Below are positions 8,481-15,785 of a DNA stretch of 64,000 nt, piece by piece; the first letter of the stretch is position 1, and each line of letters begins with the position of its first letter. This stretch comes from an archaeon. Its GTDB lineage: Archaea; Thermoproteota; Nitrososphaeria; Nitrososphaerales; Gagatemarchaeaceae. The stretch lies in contig JAJYWC010000007.1 of assembly GCA_021791695.1 (NCBI GenBank), forward strand, positions 1 to 64,000. Direction: 5' to 3'. The notes below the pieces were generated by a model that had not been told where the DNA came from, ran no database searches, and saw nothing but the letters and a program-made list of their open reading frames with translations. The position numbers and the translations under genes were made by a program.

Positions 8481-8531
8481 TCGAAACAGGGAAAAAGGAG
8501 GGTCCCGTGGAACGCCTTCGGTCGAGAGCGC

Positions 8532-9296
8532 ATGAGTCTGAGCGAAAAGGCGGGGGCAGCCCTGGAAGCGCTGGGGCTGACCAAGTCGGAGGTCCGTGCG
8601 TACGTGGCCCTCGTCGGGAAGGGTCCGATGAACGCGAGCGAGATTAGCAGGGCGGCACGCATCCCGTACTCAAAGGTCTACGACGCCCTGCAGGCCCTGC
8701 ACACGAAGGGCTGGATAGACGAGCAGCACAGCAGGCCCATCCTCTACACGGCAAAGTCACCGAACACCGCCATGGAGGAGATGAACTCCAGGTACGGGGC
8801 AGAGCGCAAGGAGAAGGAGCTCCTCGCACTGAAGGAGCTGACGGGGATCTACGAGAACAAGGGCGAGCAGGAGAGGCCCGAGATCTGGATCCTCAGAGGG
8901 ACGGCGCAGATACTCTCGCAGCTGAGGAGCCTGGTCCTCGACTGCAGGAACGAGATGCTCATCGCCCTGCCGACGGCGATCGCCCCCTACGCCGAGGAGG
9001 TCGTCGCGCTGCTGATGGCCCTGAAGGAGAAGGGCGTGAGGATAGAGGTGCTCACAGGCTCCGACCTGGACAAGGAGGCGGTGGCGCTTCTGAGCACGGT
9101 AGCCGAGGTGAGGATGAGGAACACGCTGTACGGGGGAGGGGTGATAGCCGACTCGAAGCAGGTGGTCCTGCTGCTGGGTGGGGGCGAGACGGAGGGCGCG
9201 GCGCTCGCCATCTGGGCCGATCACGTCGGCCTCGCGGTCTTCGCCAAGGACTACTTCCAGATGCTCTGGAACTCCGAGGACACCAAGAGGAAGTAG
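8532..9296 (+). CDS. TrmB family transcriptional regulator
   Basis: The 254-residue protein has an N-terminal winged helix (ALGLTKSEVRAYVALVGKGPMNASEISRAARIPYSKVYDALQAL), a linker coiled coil (about residues 80-110) and a C-terminal TrmB-type effector region (RGTAQILSQL... and VIADSKQVVLLLGGG). TrmB proteins are archaeal sugar-responsive or general regulators. I chose ATG 8532 because the frame further upstream is antisense to the P-loop gene. The next two genes follow closely (6-bp gap, then a 4-bp overlap), so they form an operon with it. Confidence 0.85.
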   Translation: MSLSEKAGAALEALGLTKSEVRAYVALVGKGPMNASEISRAARIPYSKVYDALQALHTKGWIDEQHSRPILYTAKSPNTAMEEMNSRYGAERKEKELLALKELTGIYENKGEQERPEIWILRGTAQILSQLRSLVLDCRNEMLIALPTAIAPYAEEVVALLMALKEKGVRIEVLTGSDLDKEAVALLSTVAEVRMRNTLYGGGVIADSKQVVLLLGGGETEGAALAIWADHVGLAVFAKDYFQMLWNSEDTKRK

Positions 9297-9302
9297 ACCG
9301 CG

Positions 9303-9626
9303 ATGATCAGGGACGAGGCTTCGGTGGTGCGGCGTCTGACGAGCTACCTCGACCTCTCGGAACACGAGGCGAGGGCCTACCTGCGTGCCCTCAAGGAAGG
9401 TTCCATCCGGGGGCCCGATGCGAAGCCGCTGCTCGCAAGGGGGATGGTGATACTCTCCTCCAACGAAAAGGTCTATTTGCCCGTCCATCCGAGACTGGCA
9501 CTGTCAAACTTGTTCAGGTCGCGAGGGGACAGGTCTTCCCCGGAGATGAAGGAGAAGAGGAAGCTGGTCGACAGGCTGACGCTGGAGCTGATCCCGGCGT
9601 ACGAGAAGCGAGAGGGCGCGAGATGA
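9303..9626 (+). CDS. Small helical protein linked to the TrmB regulator
   Basis: The 107-residue protein begins 6 bp after the TrmB gene. Its N-terminus (RRLTSYLDLSEHEARAYLRALKEGSIRG) resembles the first helices of a TrmB winged helix, and VILSSNEKVYLPVHPRLAL could be the wing. It may therefore be a reduced DNA-binding partner. No other family match is evident. Its stop overlaps the next start by 4 nt (ATGA). Confidence 0.65.
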   Translation: MIRDEASVVRRLTSYLDLSEHEARAYLRALKEGSIRGPDAKPLLARGMVILSSNEKVYLPVHPRLALSNLFRSRGDRSSPEMKEKRKLVDRLTLELIPAYEKREGAR

Positions 9627-10051
9627 GCGAGCAGAAGCACGAGCACGAGATAGTCCTCTTCGGCATGGTCAACGTGAACAGGGACAACTACCTCCAGGGC
9701 ACCGTCGACGTCTGGAGGTGCAGAGGGTGCAAGAAGCTCTTCTGCGACGACAAGCGCTACGGAGAACCCCTGAAGGCGAGTGTGGGCTTCGAGGAGGTCG
9801 GGGAGGGCGAGCAGTGGGCTATTCTCACCTGCACGGACATCAAGGAGGTATACATGATGAGCCTGGGCGTAAAGCCGGGCAAGAAGCTCGCGCACGCGTG
9901 CAAGAACGGGACCCAGCATGAGTTCGTCGTTAAGGAGGACTGGACCATAGAGCCGGACGACGGTGAGACCGTGCACAGGCTCTTCCTCGTGAAGGACCAC
10001 ATCAACGGGAGCATCGAGGCCGGTTTCTACAAGCTAAGGATGCTGAAGTAG
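9623..10051 (+). CDS. Conserved-looking protein with a CxxCxxxxC motif
   Basis: The 142-residue soluble protein is coupled to the previous gene by ATGA. It contains WRCRGCKKLFCDD (residues about 32-44), a likely metal-binding CxxC pair with an additional Cys, and a single later Cys (HACKNG). The rest alternates strands and short helices. I do not recognise the family. Operon position suggests a function tied to the TrmB-like regulator. Confidence 0.6.
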   Translation: MSEQKHEHEIVLFGMVNVNRDNYLQGTVDVWRCRGCKKLFCDDKRYGEPLKASVGFEEVGEGEQWAILTCTDIKEVYMMSLGVKPGKKLAHACKNGTQHEFVVKEDWTIEPDDGETVHRLFLVKDHINGSIEAGFYKLRMLK

Positions 10052-10054
10052 GCA

Positions 10055-10471
10055 GTGCTCGTAAAGAGGCTGGCGGGCATCGTCAACATGCTTGAAGGAC
10101 TGCTCGCCGCCATCTTTGCTCTCTCGGTCCGGGTTTCAGGGTCTTGCGGGAACGCAATGGGAATCTGCCCCCCTGCGTCTCTCTCCGACCCGCTCGCCCC
10201 GCTCTTGGTCGTCGGCGTGCTTCTGCTTGCCGACGGGGTCCTGTGCCTCGTGGACAGGTGGCCCGCCTTCCTCATCGGAGGCACACTCTCGCTCGCTGCG
10301 GTCGTCATCGCGGCGGCGCAATGGAACAGGGTCGGCGGGTTGGGATCTGAAGACATCGTGATAACGGCGGCCCTGGGGGTCCTTGCGCTGGCGCTGGACC
10401 TCAAGGCGCTTGTGTCCCGTCGGCCCGTCTCGGAGGAGAACCACCCTCTGAACCTCCCGGTGTTCGGCTAG
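10055..10471 (+). CDS. Small membrane protein, four hydrophobic segments
   Basis: The 138-residue protein has a GTG start 3 nt after the preceding stop. Hydrophobic stretches near residues 8-28, 45-64, 66-88 and 98-116 suggest a four-helix membrane protein. No catalytic motif is present. It is last in the TrmB operon and overlaps the convergent DUF309 gene by 4 nt. Confidence 0.6.
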   Translation: MLVKRLAGIVNMLEGLLAAIFALSVRVSGSCGNAMGICPPASLSDPLAPLLVVGVLLLADGVLCLVDRWPAFLIGGTLSLAAVVIAAAQWNRVGGLGSEDIVITAALGVLALALDLKALVSRRPVSEENHPLNLPVFG

Positions 10472-11022
10472 AGTTCGAAGAGTGACAGCGCCCTGGACCT
10501 GACTATGCCATCGATCTTTTGTCTGAGAATCTCGACATCGACGCCGTGATAGTCGCCCTTCCACGACAAAAGCGGAAGCGATCTCTTGGCTACGCCGAGG
10601 GCGACTTCGTTTTCGTCCTTCTGCAGGTGGACGAACGCCGCACACACCAGTATCAAGCCCTGAAGCAGTTTCTTCTCGTCGCCCCCGGCTACCCTCCAGA
10701 GAGATTCCAGGACCTCGTGTGCCTCCCAGAACCTCTCCGCGTCGAATAGGGAGACGGCTTCTCTTACCGCCTCCGCCTTCGGGAGGAAGACGGCTGGTTC
10801 CTGAAGGTCCTTGTAGAACTCGACCCTCCCAAGAGGCTCGAGAGCGGCAATGAAGACATCAAAGTCCTGGCGGGACCCGAAGAAAACGTCTACCTCGAGC
10901 GCACCGTAGGAGGTCCTCTTTGCGTTCACGGCGTTGCCGCCCATCGTGGAAGCCAGCCTACGGAGGATTTCCAGAGTCGTCCGCAGGTCACCGGCCGGGA
11001 CCATCCTCAATAGGAATCGCAT
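10468..11022 (-). CDS. DUF309 domain protein
   Basis: The 184-residue protein carries the DUF309 signature in its C-terminal half: LFDAERFWEAHEVLESLWRVAGG followed by KLLQGLILVCAAFVHLQKDENEVAL. The motif is a conserved F..G.FxEAHE.lE..W helix pair of unknown function. The N-terminal 80 residues form a separate alpha/beta region (LRTTLEILRRLASTMGG ... SYGALEVDVFFGSRQDFDVFIAAL) not usually present in short bacterial DUF309 proteins. Confidence 0.8.
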   Translation of the reverse strand: MRFLLRMVPAGDLRTTLEILRRLASTMGGNAVNAKRTSYGALEVDVFFGSRQDFDVFIAALEPLGRVEFYKDLQEPAVFLPKAEAVREAVSLFDAERFWEAHEVLESLWRVAGGDEKKLLQGLILVCAAFVHLQKDENEVALGVAKRSLPLLSWKGDYHGVDVEILRQKIDGIVRSRALSLFEL

Positions 11023-11086
11023 TGGGATTCATCTTGACGGTCGTCGCGACAAGAAATAGCTTTCTGGATGCGCAATGAGACCCCTG

Positions 11087-11161
11087 TGTTGCGCGGGCGA
11101 TGACCGCATTAGCCCGAATGATCTCGTGATTAGGATCTTGAGTAGGCGAGCCCGCGCAACA
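11087..11161 (+). ncRNA. Candidate structured RNA: 12-bp stem closing a 51-nt loop
   Basis: TGTTGCGCGGGC (11087-11098) and GCCCGCGCAACA (11150-11161) are perfect complements. The loop begins GATGA directly after the 5' arm and ends GGCGA directly before the 3' arm. The paired G-A residues resemble a kink-turn, as formed by C/D boxes in archaeal guide RNAs, although the D-box end is not canonical CTGA. The strand is arbitrary because the stem is symmetrical. No protein-coding frame is convincing here. It lies between the DUF309 gene and the 11237 gene. Confidence 0.35.
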
Positions 11162-11236
11162 TCTCGTCTTCAACTGGTACCACATGAAGGCTTCAAATAT
11201 GGGCGCCCTAAGCTCCCGAACGGTCCGGCATCTGCA

Positions 11237-11755
11237 ATGGTAGAGATCGACGTCACGTGCCATCTCGAGGCATTCAGAAGGTTCTTGATCAACAGCACGT
11301 GCAGGAGTTTCATACCTGAATCATATCTCAGAGATTCTGAGGTCTTCCCCGAGAAGGAAGAGGACCCCGGCTCGATATACATCGAGGCGGCGGACAAGGT
11401 CACGCTGAAGAAGATCAGGGACATATCGTTCATCAACGTCAGGGACATCCTCGGCATCATCTACACCTCGAAGAGCGGGAACAGCAAGCTGAAGTGGCGC
11501 CAGATGAGAGGGCCGGTGGGAAGGCTGACGGGAGAGGCGAGCAGCAACAGTCTGGTCAACCTCTCGATGGCGAGAATAATCACGCCGCAGGACGTCGAGG
11601 AGATCATGAGAAAGAACGGCATCGTCTTCCCTCCGGAGGACGAAGGCAGGCCGGAGCCCGAGAACAAGAAGCCCGACGCAGAGCAGATGCCGGAGGACCA
11701 GCCCGTCGCTCCCGGGTTGGACGCGCGGGACGAACCCGACGAAGAGATGAACTGA
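11237..11755 (+). CDS. Hypothetical protein with acidic, disordered tail
   Basis: I chose ATG 11237 (MVEIDVTCHLEAFRRFL) because the frame upstream runs through the hairpin region and has poor codon bias. This gives 172 residues. A TATA-like TCAAATAT near 11192-11199 supports a start in this area. The first 125 residues are ordered and mixed alpha/beta (FINVRDILGIIYTSKSGNSKLKWRQ); the last 45 are rich in Glu, Pro and Asp and are probably disordered. I do not recognise the family. Confidence 0.65.
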   Translation: MVEIDVTCHLEAFRRFLINSTCRSFIPESYLRDSEVFPEKEEDPGSIYIEAADKVTLKKIRDISFINVRDILGIIYTSKSGNSKLKWRQMRGPVGRLTGEASSNSLVNLSMARIITPQDVEEIMRKNGIVFPPEDEGRPEPENKKPDAEQMPEDQPVAPGLDARDEPDEEMN

Positions 11756-11778
11756 GCCAGACCGGAGTTTCGTCTCGC

Positions 11779-11785
11779 TTTAATA
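11779..11785 (+). promoter_or_regulatory. TATA box for the 11807 gene
   Basis: TTTAATA is centred about 25 nt upstream of ATG 11807, the spacing expected for a leaderless archaeal transcript. Confidence 0.55.
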
Positions 11786-11806
11786 CGAGCGACGTCCAGC
11801 TCCGGC

Positions 11807-12139
11807 ATGGTCCAGGTAAGGGTTTACAGGATAAGCAGCGTCACGGACCCGCTCACCAGCCTCCCCGCGAAGCAGATAGAGCTGGTCGAGGTGAGGCAGC
11901 GAGGGAACCAGCCTTACGGCATAGGAGACGAAGGCAGGATGGTCCAGAACATGGTGAACCAGCTGCAGTCGATGGGGCTCGTGCCGCAGATGAAGGAGAT
12001 GGTCTTCCCGAAGGTCACGATGGTGCTCACCGAGAGCGAGTACGATATGCTCGGCCTGAGGCTGGACGTGAACGACATCTACGAGCTCGAGATCAGGAAC
12101 GGGTCGATGACGCTCAAAAAGTCCACAGAGGGCGTCTGA
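11807..12139 (+). CDS. Arcadin-1-like small protein
   Basis: The 110-residue protein shows VRVYRISSVTDPLTSLPAKQIELVEVRQR at the N-terminus and VFPKVTMVLTESEYDMLGLRLDVNDIYELEI at the C-terminus. This layout resembles arcadin-1, a small protein encoded near the archaeal actin crenactin in some lineages, though I am working from memory of the family pattern. No actin gene is in the window, so a cytoskeletal role is only a possibility. The gene has its own leaderless-type promoter. Confidence 0.5.
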   Translation: MVQVRVYRISSVTDPLTSLPAKQIELVEVRQRGNQPYGIGDEGRMVQNMVNQLQSMGLVPQMKEMVFPKVTMVLTESEYDMLGLRLDVNDIYELEIRNGSMTLKKSTEGV

Positions 12140-12162
12140 GCTCAGCTTCTGGAACAACGCAA

Positions 12163-12168
12163 TTATAT
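12163..12168 (+). promoter_or_regulatory. TATA box for the peroxiredoxin gene
   Basis: TTATAT lies about 25 nt upstream of ATG 12190, consistent with leaderless transcription of the peroxiredoxin gene. Confidence 0.55.
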
Positions 12169-12189
12169 CCGAAGGGAGCCCGCCGGCTC

Positions 12190-12660
12190 ATGGCTTTACT
12201 GAAGGTAGGCGGCAGGGCTCCCGACTTCGTCCTGCCCTCGCAGAGCGGGGAGATGGTCCGGCTGAGCGATTATCTCGGCAAGAACGTGGTGCTGTACTTC
12301 TATCCCAAAGACTTCACGGCTGGATGCACAGCGGAGGCCAAGGCGTTCAGGGAGAGCTACCAGGAGTTCTACGACAGCAACACTGAGGTCATCGGAGTGA
12401 GCGCCGACAGCGTCGAGACTCACGAGCGTTTCGTGCAGCGCTGCGGCCTTCCGTTCAAGCTCCTGAGCGATTCCGCCAAGGAGGTCAGGGAGATGTACGG
12501 GGCGAGCTCGTTCTTCGGAGCGGGAAGGGTGACCTACGTGATAGACACGAGGGGGACCGTCAGGTTCGTCTTCAACTCGCTGGTAAGGCCGACGCGGCAC
12601 GTGCGCGAGGCGCTCGCCGCGCTGAAAGCCGAGAAGGAAGCTCTTCCAAAGTCTATCTGA
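12190..12660 (+). CDS. bcp: Peroxiredoxin (BCP/PrxQ type)
   Basis: The 156-residue protein has the AhpC/TSA thioredoxin fold: GGRAPDFVLPSQSGEMVRLSDYLG, then VVLYFYPKDFTAGCTAEAKAFR with the peroxidatic Cys in T-x-x-C-T, then GVSADSVETHERF and FKLLSDSAKEVREMYGA. It reduces hydrogen peroxide and organic hydroperoxides. No second Cys follows at the usual +5 position (CTAEAK), so it may act as a 1-Cys enzyme or resolve through Cys of the RCGLPF segment. ATG 12190 was chosen because of the promoter and because the peroxiredoxin domain starts there. Confidence 0.9.
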   Translation: MALLKVGGRAPDFVLPSQSGEMVRLSDYLGKNVVLYFYPKDFTAGCTAEAKAFRESYQEFYDSNTEVIGVSADSVETHERFVQRCGLPFKLLSDSAKEVREMYGASSFFGAGRVTYVIDTRGTVRFVFNSLVRPTRHVREALAALKAEKEALPKSI

Positions 12661-13102
12661 CCACGAGTACGCTGCACGGGGCGTGTGATACCAGGGCGCT
12701 CGAGACGCTCCCCAGGACGAGCTTCTTGAAGCCGCTCAAACCGCGGGTGCCCACGACTATCAACTGGACCTTCCACTCCTCCGCGTAGTCGGCGATCGAC
12801 TCGACCACGGATGGCACGTTCTCGATTATCTCCCCTCTCACCTTGACCCCTGAGCCTTCAGCCTTCGACACGACGTCCTGGACAACCGTCTCGGCGTCCG
12901 TCCTCGCCTTATCGAAGAACTCCTTCATCGCCGGGGTGGTTGTACCGGCCTGGTTGGTCGCGGCGTAGACCGGCACGGGGATTACGTTGAGCACGAACAG
13001 GGAGGAGCCATCTTTCTTTGCTAGGTCTATCGCCCACTGGGCCGCCCTCATGGAGTTCTGAGAGCCGTCAACAGCGACGAGAATCCTGTCGTAGGTCGCC
13101 AA
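12653..13102 (-). CDS. Universal stress protein (UspA family)
   Basis: The 149-residue single-domain Usp has DRILVAVDGSQNSMRAAQWAIDLA at the N-terminus and the ATP-binding signature VVGTRGLSGFKKLVLGSVSSALVSHAPCSVLVV (G-x2-G-x9-G-S) at the C-terminus. It probably binds ATP and forms dimers. The 3' end overlaps the convergent peroxiredoxin gene by 8 nt. The 270 bp upstream of its start, up to the tRNA, hold no gene that I can support. Confidence 0.9.
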   Translation of the reverse strand: MATYDRILVAVDGSQNSMRAAQWAIDLAKKDGSSLFVLNVIPVPVYAATNQAGTTTPAMKEFFDKARTDAETVVQDVVSKAEGSGVKVRGEIIENVPSVVESIADYAEEWKVQLIVVGTRGLSGFKKLVLGSVSSALVSHAPCSVLVVR

Positions 13103-13372
13103 GGGACGCCCTAAGGTCGCTCCCAGAGCTTATGAATGTAGTGGTGCCGCAGCGGGGCTCGACGTGTAGGGACGGTCTAGAGATTGCTCTCGAACGCGAG
13201 CATTCGATGAAGACTGAAACCATCCTCTGGCAGGGGTCGCACCGTAGTCCCTTCCTCCCTGTCGCCTCCCCAGCACGCTCGCAGCGCGAAGGACAGGTCG
13301 TGAGCCGGCAGTGCTTCACCGGATTGGAGGGAATTTCAGTTTATAACCGTCTACAAGCGCTGCGCCTGTAGC

Positions 13373-13443
13373 GCGGCGTTGGTCTAGCGGTAGGATTTAG
13401 GCTTCCCAAGCCTGATGCGCGGGTTCGATTCCCGCACGCCGCA
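13373..13443 (+). tRNA. tRNA-Gly (CCC)
   Basis: The acceptor stem GCGGCGT pairs with ACGCCGC, the anticodon loop TTCCCAA gives anticodon CCC, the T arm is CGGGTTCGATTCCCG, and the discriminator is A. CCA follows directly in the genome (13444-13446). It has no intron. A TATA-like TTTATAA lies about 30 nt upstream. Confidence 0.95.
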
Positions 13444-13467
13444 CCAATCCATCATAGCTCGCAAACG

Positions 13468-13476
13468 CTATTAATC
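13468..13476 (+). promoter_or_regulatory. TATA box for the queD-queC genes
   Basis: CTATTAATC is centred about 26 nt upstream of GTG 13498, the spacing for a leaderless transcript. Confidence 0.5.
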
Positions 13477-13497
13477 GAGCCGCAGAGGTTCGTTCTC

Positions 13498-14361
13498 GTG
13501 CAGAAGAACCTCCTCGACGGCGTGTCGGCCAGGCTGAAGGAGCTTGGCAAGGGCGGATACGCCAGGGTCTACCGGCGCGACGGGCGGACGTATCCGAGCG
13601 GTCTCAACGCGCTCGTAGGCGCGGTGCTCGATGCCGCAGGCGTCGATTTCAAGACGGACGCGACGGTGATGGCCGGTTCTTCCCTCAGGGCCGACTTTGT
13701 GGTAGGCGACCGGCTGATATTCATAGGGATGGAGCCCTCGCTGCAGGAGAAGAAGAGGCTCTCCATGGAGGGGAAGAGGTCGCTCGTCCTGTCGGAGAGT
13801 TCCGAGAGGAGCGACGTCTTCGACCTCGGGGTCAGGGCTTCCAGGGATGGTGAGAGCAGCGGGAGGCGGCAGACGATATTCCTGGACGACCCTTCCTTCA
13901 ACTTCGACTACGCCCACATACTGCCGAAGACCGAGAAGTGCTCCGTGATGCACGGACACACCTCGTCGGCTCTGGTCGAGCTCATCGGTGCTCCGAGAGA
14001 TGGCATGGTCGTCGACTTCAACGACGCAAAGCCGGTCATCAAGGACGCCATCGCGGCGCTCGACCACAAGCTGTTCATCAGCGAAAGGTACGTGACTCGC
14101 AGGGACAGGAGGTCCGTCAGTCTTTCCTTTGAGACGGTTCATGGCCCGTTCGAGCTCAGCGTCCCGAGGGGGACCACCGTGCTCCTCGAGGGAGAGGCCA
14201 CGGTGGAGAACCTGGCGCAGGAGCTGCTCCGTAGGATCGTTCCCAAGATGCCGTCCAACGTGGAGGCGGTCGGCGTCTACGTCTACGAGGGCCTGAACAA
14301 GGGGACGCACCTCCTGGCCCAGATACACTCGAAAGAGGCCGAGCGAAGACGGATGCGATAG
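13498..14361 (+). CDS. queD: 6-carboxy-tetrahydropterin synthase with extra N-terminal domain
   Basis: The C-terminal ~165 residues are a PTPS/QueD domain: DYAHILPKTEKCSVMHGHTS contains the first zinc His and the CxxxHGH signature, DFNDAKPVIKDAIAALDHK has the conserved D-H, and VGVYVYEGLNKGTHL closes the domain. QueD makes 6-carboxy-tetrahydropterin from dihydroneopterin triphosphate on the way to preQ0, the archaeosine precursor. Residues 1-120 are an additional domain (RRDGRTYPSGLNALVGAVLDAAGVDF ... LRADFVVGDRLIFIGMEPS) not found in standard QueD; it has a faint restriction-endonuclease-like look. Its 3' end overlaps queC. Confidence 0.85.
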   Translation: MQKNLLDGVSARLKELGKGGYARVYRRDGRTYPSGLNALVGAVLDAAGVDFKTDATVMAGSSLRADFVVGDRLIFIGMEPSLQEKKRLSMEGKRSLVLSESSERSDVFDLGVRASRDGESSGRRQTIFLDDPSFNFDYAHILPKTEKCSVMHGHTSSALVELIGAPRDGMVVDFNDAKPVIKDAIAALDHKLFISERYVTRRDRRSVSLSFETVHGPFELSVPRGTTVLLEGEATVENLAQELLRRIVPKMPSNVEAVGVYVYEGLNKGTHLLAQIHSKEAERRRMR

Positions 14362-14999
14362 TCCTGCTCTCGGGCGGGATAGACTCTGCCACCTGCCTCT
14401 ACCTCGCGAGGCGAAGAGGTTACACGAACAGGGCTCTGACCGTCAGGTTTCACCGGATCGCGCAGGGCGAGCTGGTGGCTGCCAGAAGGATAGCGGCCGC
14501 GGCGGGCGTGGCCGACCACCGGTTCGTGTCCATGCCGCAGCTGATGGAGCTCTCGGACATGAAGTCTAGGAAGGGGTTCGGGGGGCTGCCGCCCACCTAC
14601 ATCCCGATGAAGAACGCAATCTACTACGGGCTGGCGGCAGCGTACGCTGAGGAGACGCGTTCGTCGCGTATAGTGGCGGGCCACAACCGGGAGGACACTA
14701 TGGTCTTCGAGGACACGGGGGACGAGTTCTTTCTCCATCTCGAGAAAGCACTCCTCGCCGGCTCCCAACGACTGAGGAGGAACAGGATGAAGCTGTGGAG
14801 ACCCTTGGGGGAGATGTCGAAGACCGAGGTGGTGTCGCTCGCAGAGAGGCTCGGCGTCCCTCTCGAGCTGACCTGGAGCTGCCATCTGGAGGGGACAGAG
14901 CACTGCTGGAGGTGTCAGGGGTGCGTGGCGAGACAGAAGTCGTTCGCATCGGCAGGGATCCCCGACCCACTCATGCCCAAGAAGACCAAAAACGTATAA
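14358..14999 (+). CDS. queC: 7-cyano-7-deazaguanine synthase
   Basis: QueC converts 7-carboxy-7-deazaguanine to preQ0 using ATP and ammonia. The PP-loop VLLSGGIDSATCLYLA, the SRIVAGHNREDTMVFEDT segment, KTEVVSLAERLGV, and the zinc site SCHLEGTEHCWRCQGC identify it. The frame is open and QueC-like from about 14340, but it has no ATG, GTG or TTG before 14475, which is downstream of the PP-loop. The reported start, ATA 14358 overlapping the queD stop as ATAG, is a guess. A one-base insertion near 14356 would fuse queD and queC in frame. Confidence 0.8.
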   Translation: MVLLSGGIDSATCLYLARRRGYTNRALTVRFHRIAQGELVAARRIAAAAGVADHRFVSMPQLMELSDMKSRKGFGGLPPTYIPMKNAIYYGLAAAYAEETRSSRIVAGHNREDTMVFEDTGDEFFLHLEKALLAGSQRLRRNRMKLWRPLGEMSKTEVVSLAERLGVPLELTWSCHLEGTEHCWRCQGCVARQKSFASAGIPDPLMPKKTKNV

Positions 15000-15002
15000 A
15001 AC
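14994..15002 (+). promoter_or_regulatory. TATA box for mptA/folE2, overlapping the queC stop
   Basis: GTATAAAAC includes the queC stop TAA and is about 26 nt upstream of ATG 15024. The third gene of the cluster therefore has its own leaderless-type promoter. Confidence 0.55.
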
Positions 15003-15023
15003 CTCTCTCGCCCGGCCAGATTC

Positions 15024-15776
15024 ATGCGACGGGCAGCGAACGACGAGGAACAGGTAGTCAAGAGCCAGTTCATAGATGTCCTAGCCGATACCCAGGTTGA
15101 GCCAGCGGAGCTGGTCGTCGACGCCGGCGTGGGTGACCTCAAGTTACTCTACCACAACGGGAAGGTGGCGATGCCCGTGCTCCTCACGATACAGACGTCC
15201 ACAGGCATGCACAGGGGTGTCCATATGAGCAGACTGGTCCACGCAGCTTCGCAGAAACAGGCGCCGACCATCGAGGGCTGGCTGAAAGCAATCTGCGCCG
15301 AGGTCAACAGGACCCAGCCGGGGGCCCGGGTGTCGTGCGCGTTCGAGATACCCTACTCCGACCAGTTCATACCTGTCGTGGTGAAGACGAGCGAGAAGGG
15401 AGCGATAAGGTACCAGTTCACGGCGAAGGGGATGACAGCCTGTCCGTGCAGCAAGAGGATGATAGGGATAGGTCATATGCAGAGGGCCGAGATAACGATG
15501 GTGCTCGAGAGGCGGACGGCGCTCGATTCCATGGGTACGATAGAGAAGATGGAGGAGTGCTTCTCGGCCGTCCCCACGGAGCGGATGAAGCGGGTGGAGG
15601 AGGCGAAGAAGATACTCGAGGCGCAGGAGAACGCCAGGTTCGCGGAGGACCTGGTCCGGGAGTGCGTGAAGCGCTTCCCCAACGCGCTCTACGTCAGGTC
15701 TAGGTGCCTGGAGTCGATACACGCGCACGATGCGATAGCGACGTGGTCAAAGAACACAAGGTCGGCGCCCCTTTAG
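15024..15776 (+). CDS. mptA: GTP cyclohydrolase (MptA/FolE2 type)
   Basis: The 250-residue protein has the COG1469 pattern: GMHRGVHMSRLVHA, FEIPYSDQF, and the metal/catalytic segment GMTACPCSKRMIGIGHMQRAEI. MptA-type enzymes open the imidazole ring of GTP with Fe(II) and supply the pterin for archaeosine and, in some archaea, methanopterin synthesis. Its position directly after queD and queC fits the deazapurine branch. QueE is not in the window. The N-terminal QFIDVLADTQVEPAELVVDAGV matches the usual start of the family. Confidence 0.9.
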   Translation: MRRAANDEEQVVKSQFIDVLADTQVEPAELVVDAGVGDLKLLYHNGKVAMPVLLTIQTSTGMHRGVHMSRLVHAASQKQAPTIEGWLKAICAEVNRTQPGARVSCAFEIPYSDQFIPVVVKTSEKGAIRYQFTAKGMTACPCSKRMIGIGHMQRAEITMVLERRTALDSMGTIEKMEECFSAVPTERMKRVEEAKKILEAQENARFAEDLVRECVKRFPNALYVRSRCLESIHAHDAIATWSKNTRSAPL

Positions 15777-15785
15777 GGCGTCTCC

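Noticed and set aside
7917-8531. Upstream extension of the TrmB reading frame by about 200 codons
   Set aside because: It is antisense to the P-loop kinase gene, with shadow-like composition; the regulator's winged helix begins right after ATG 8532.
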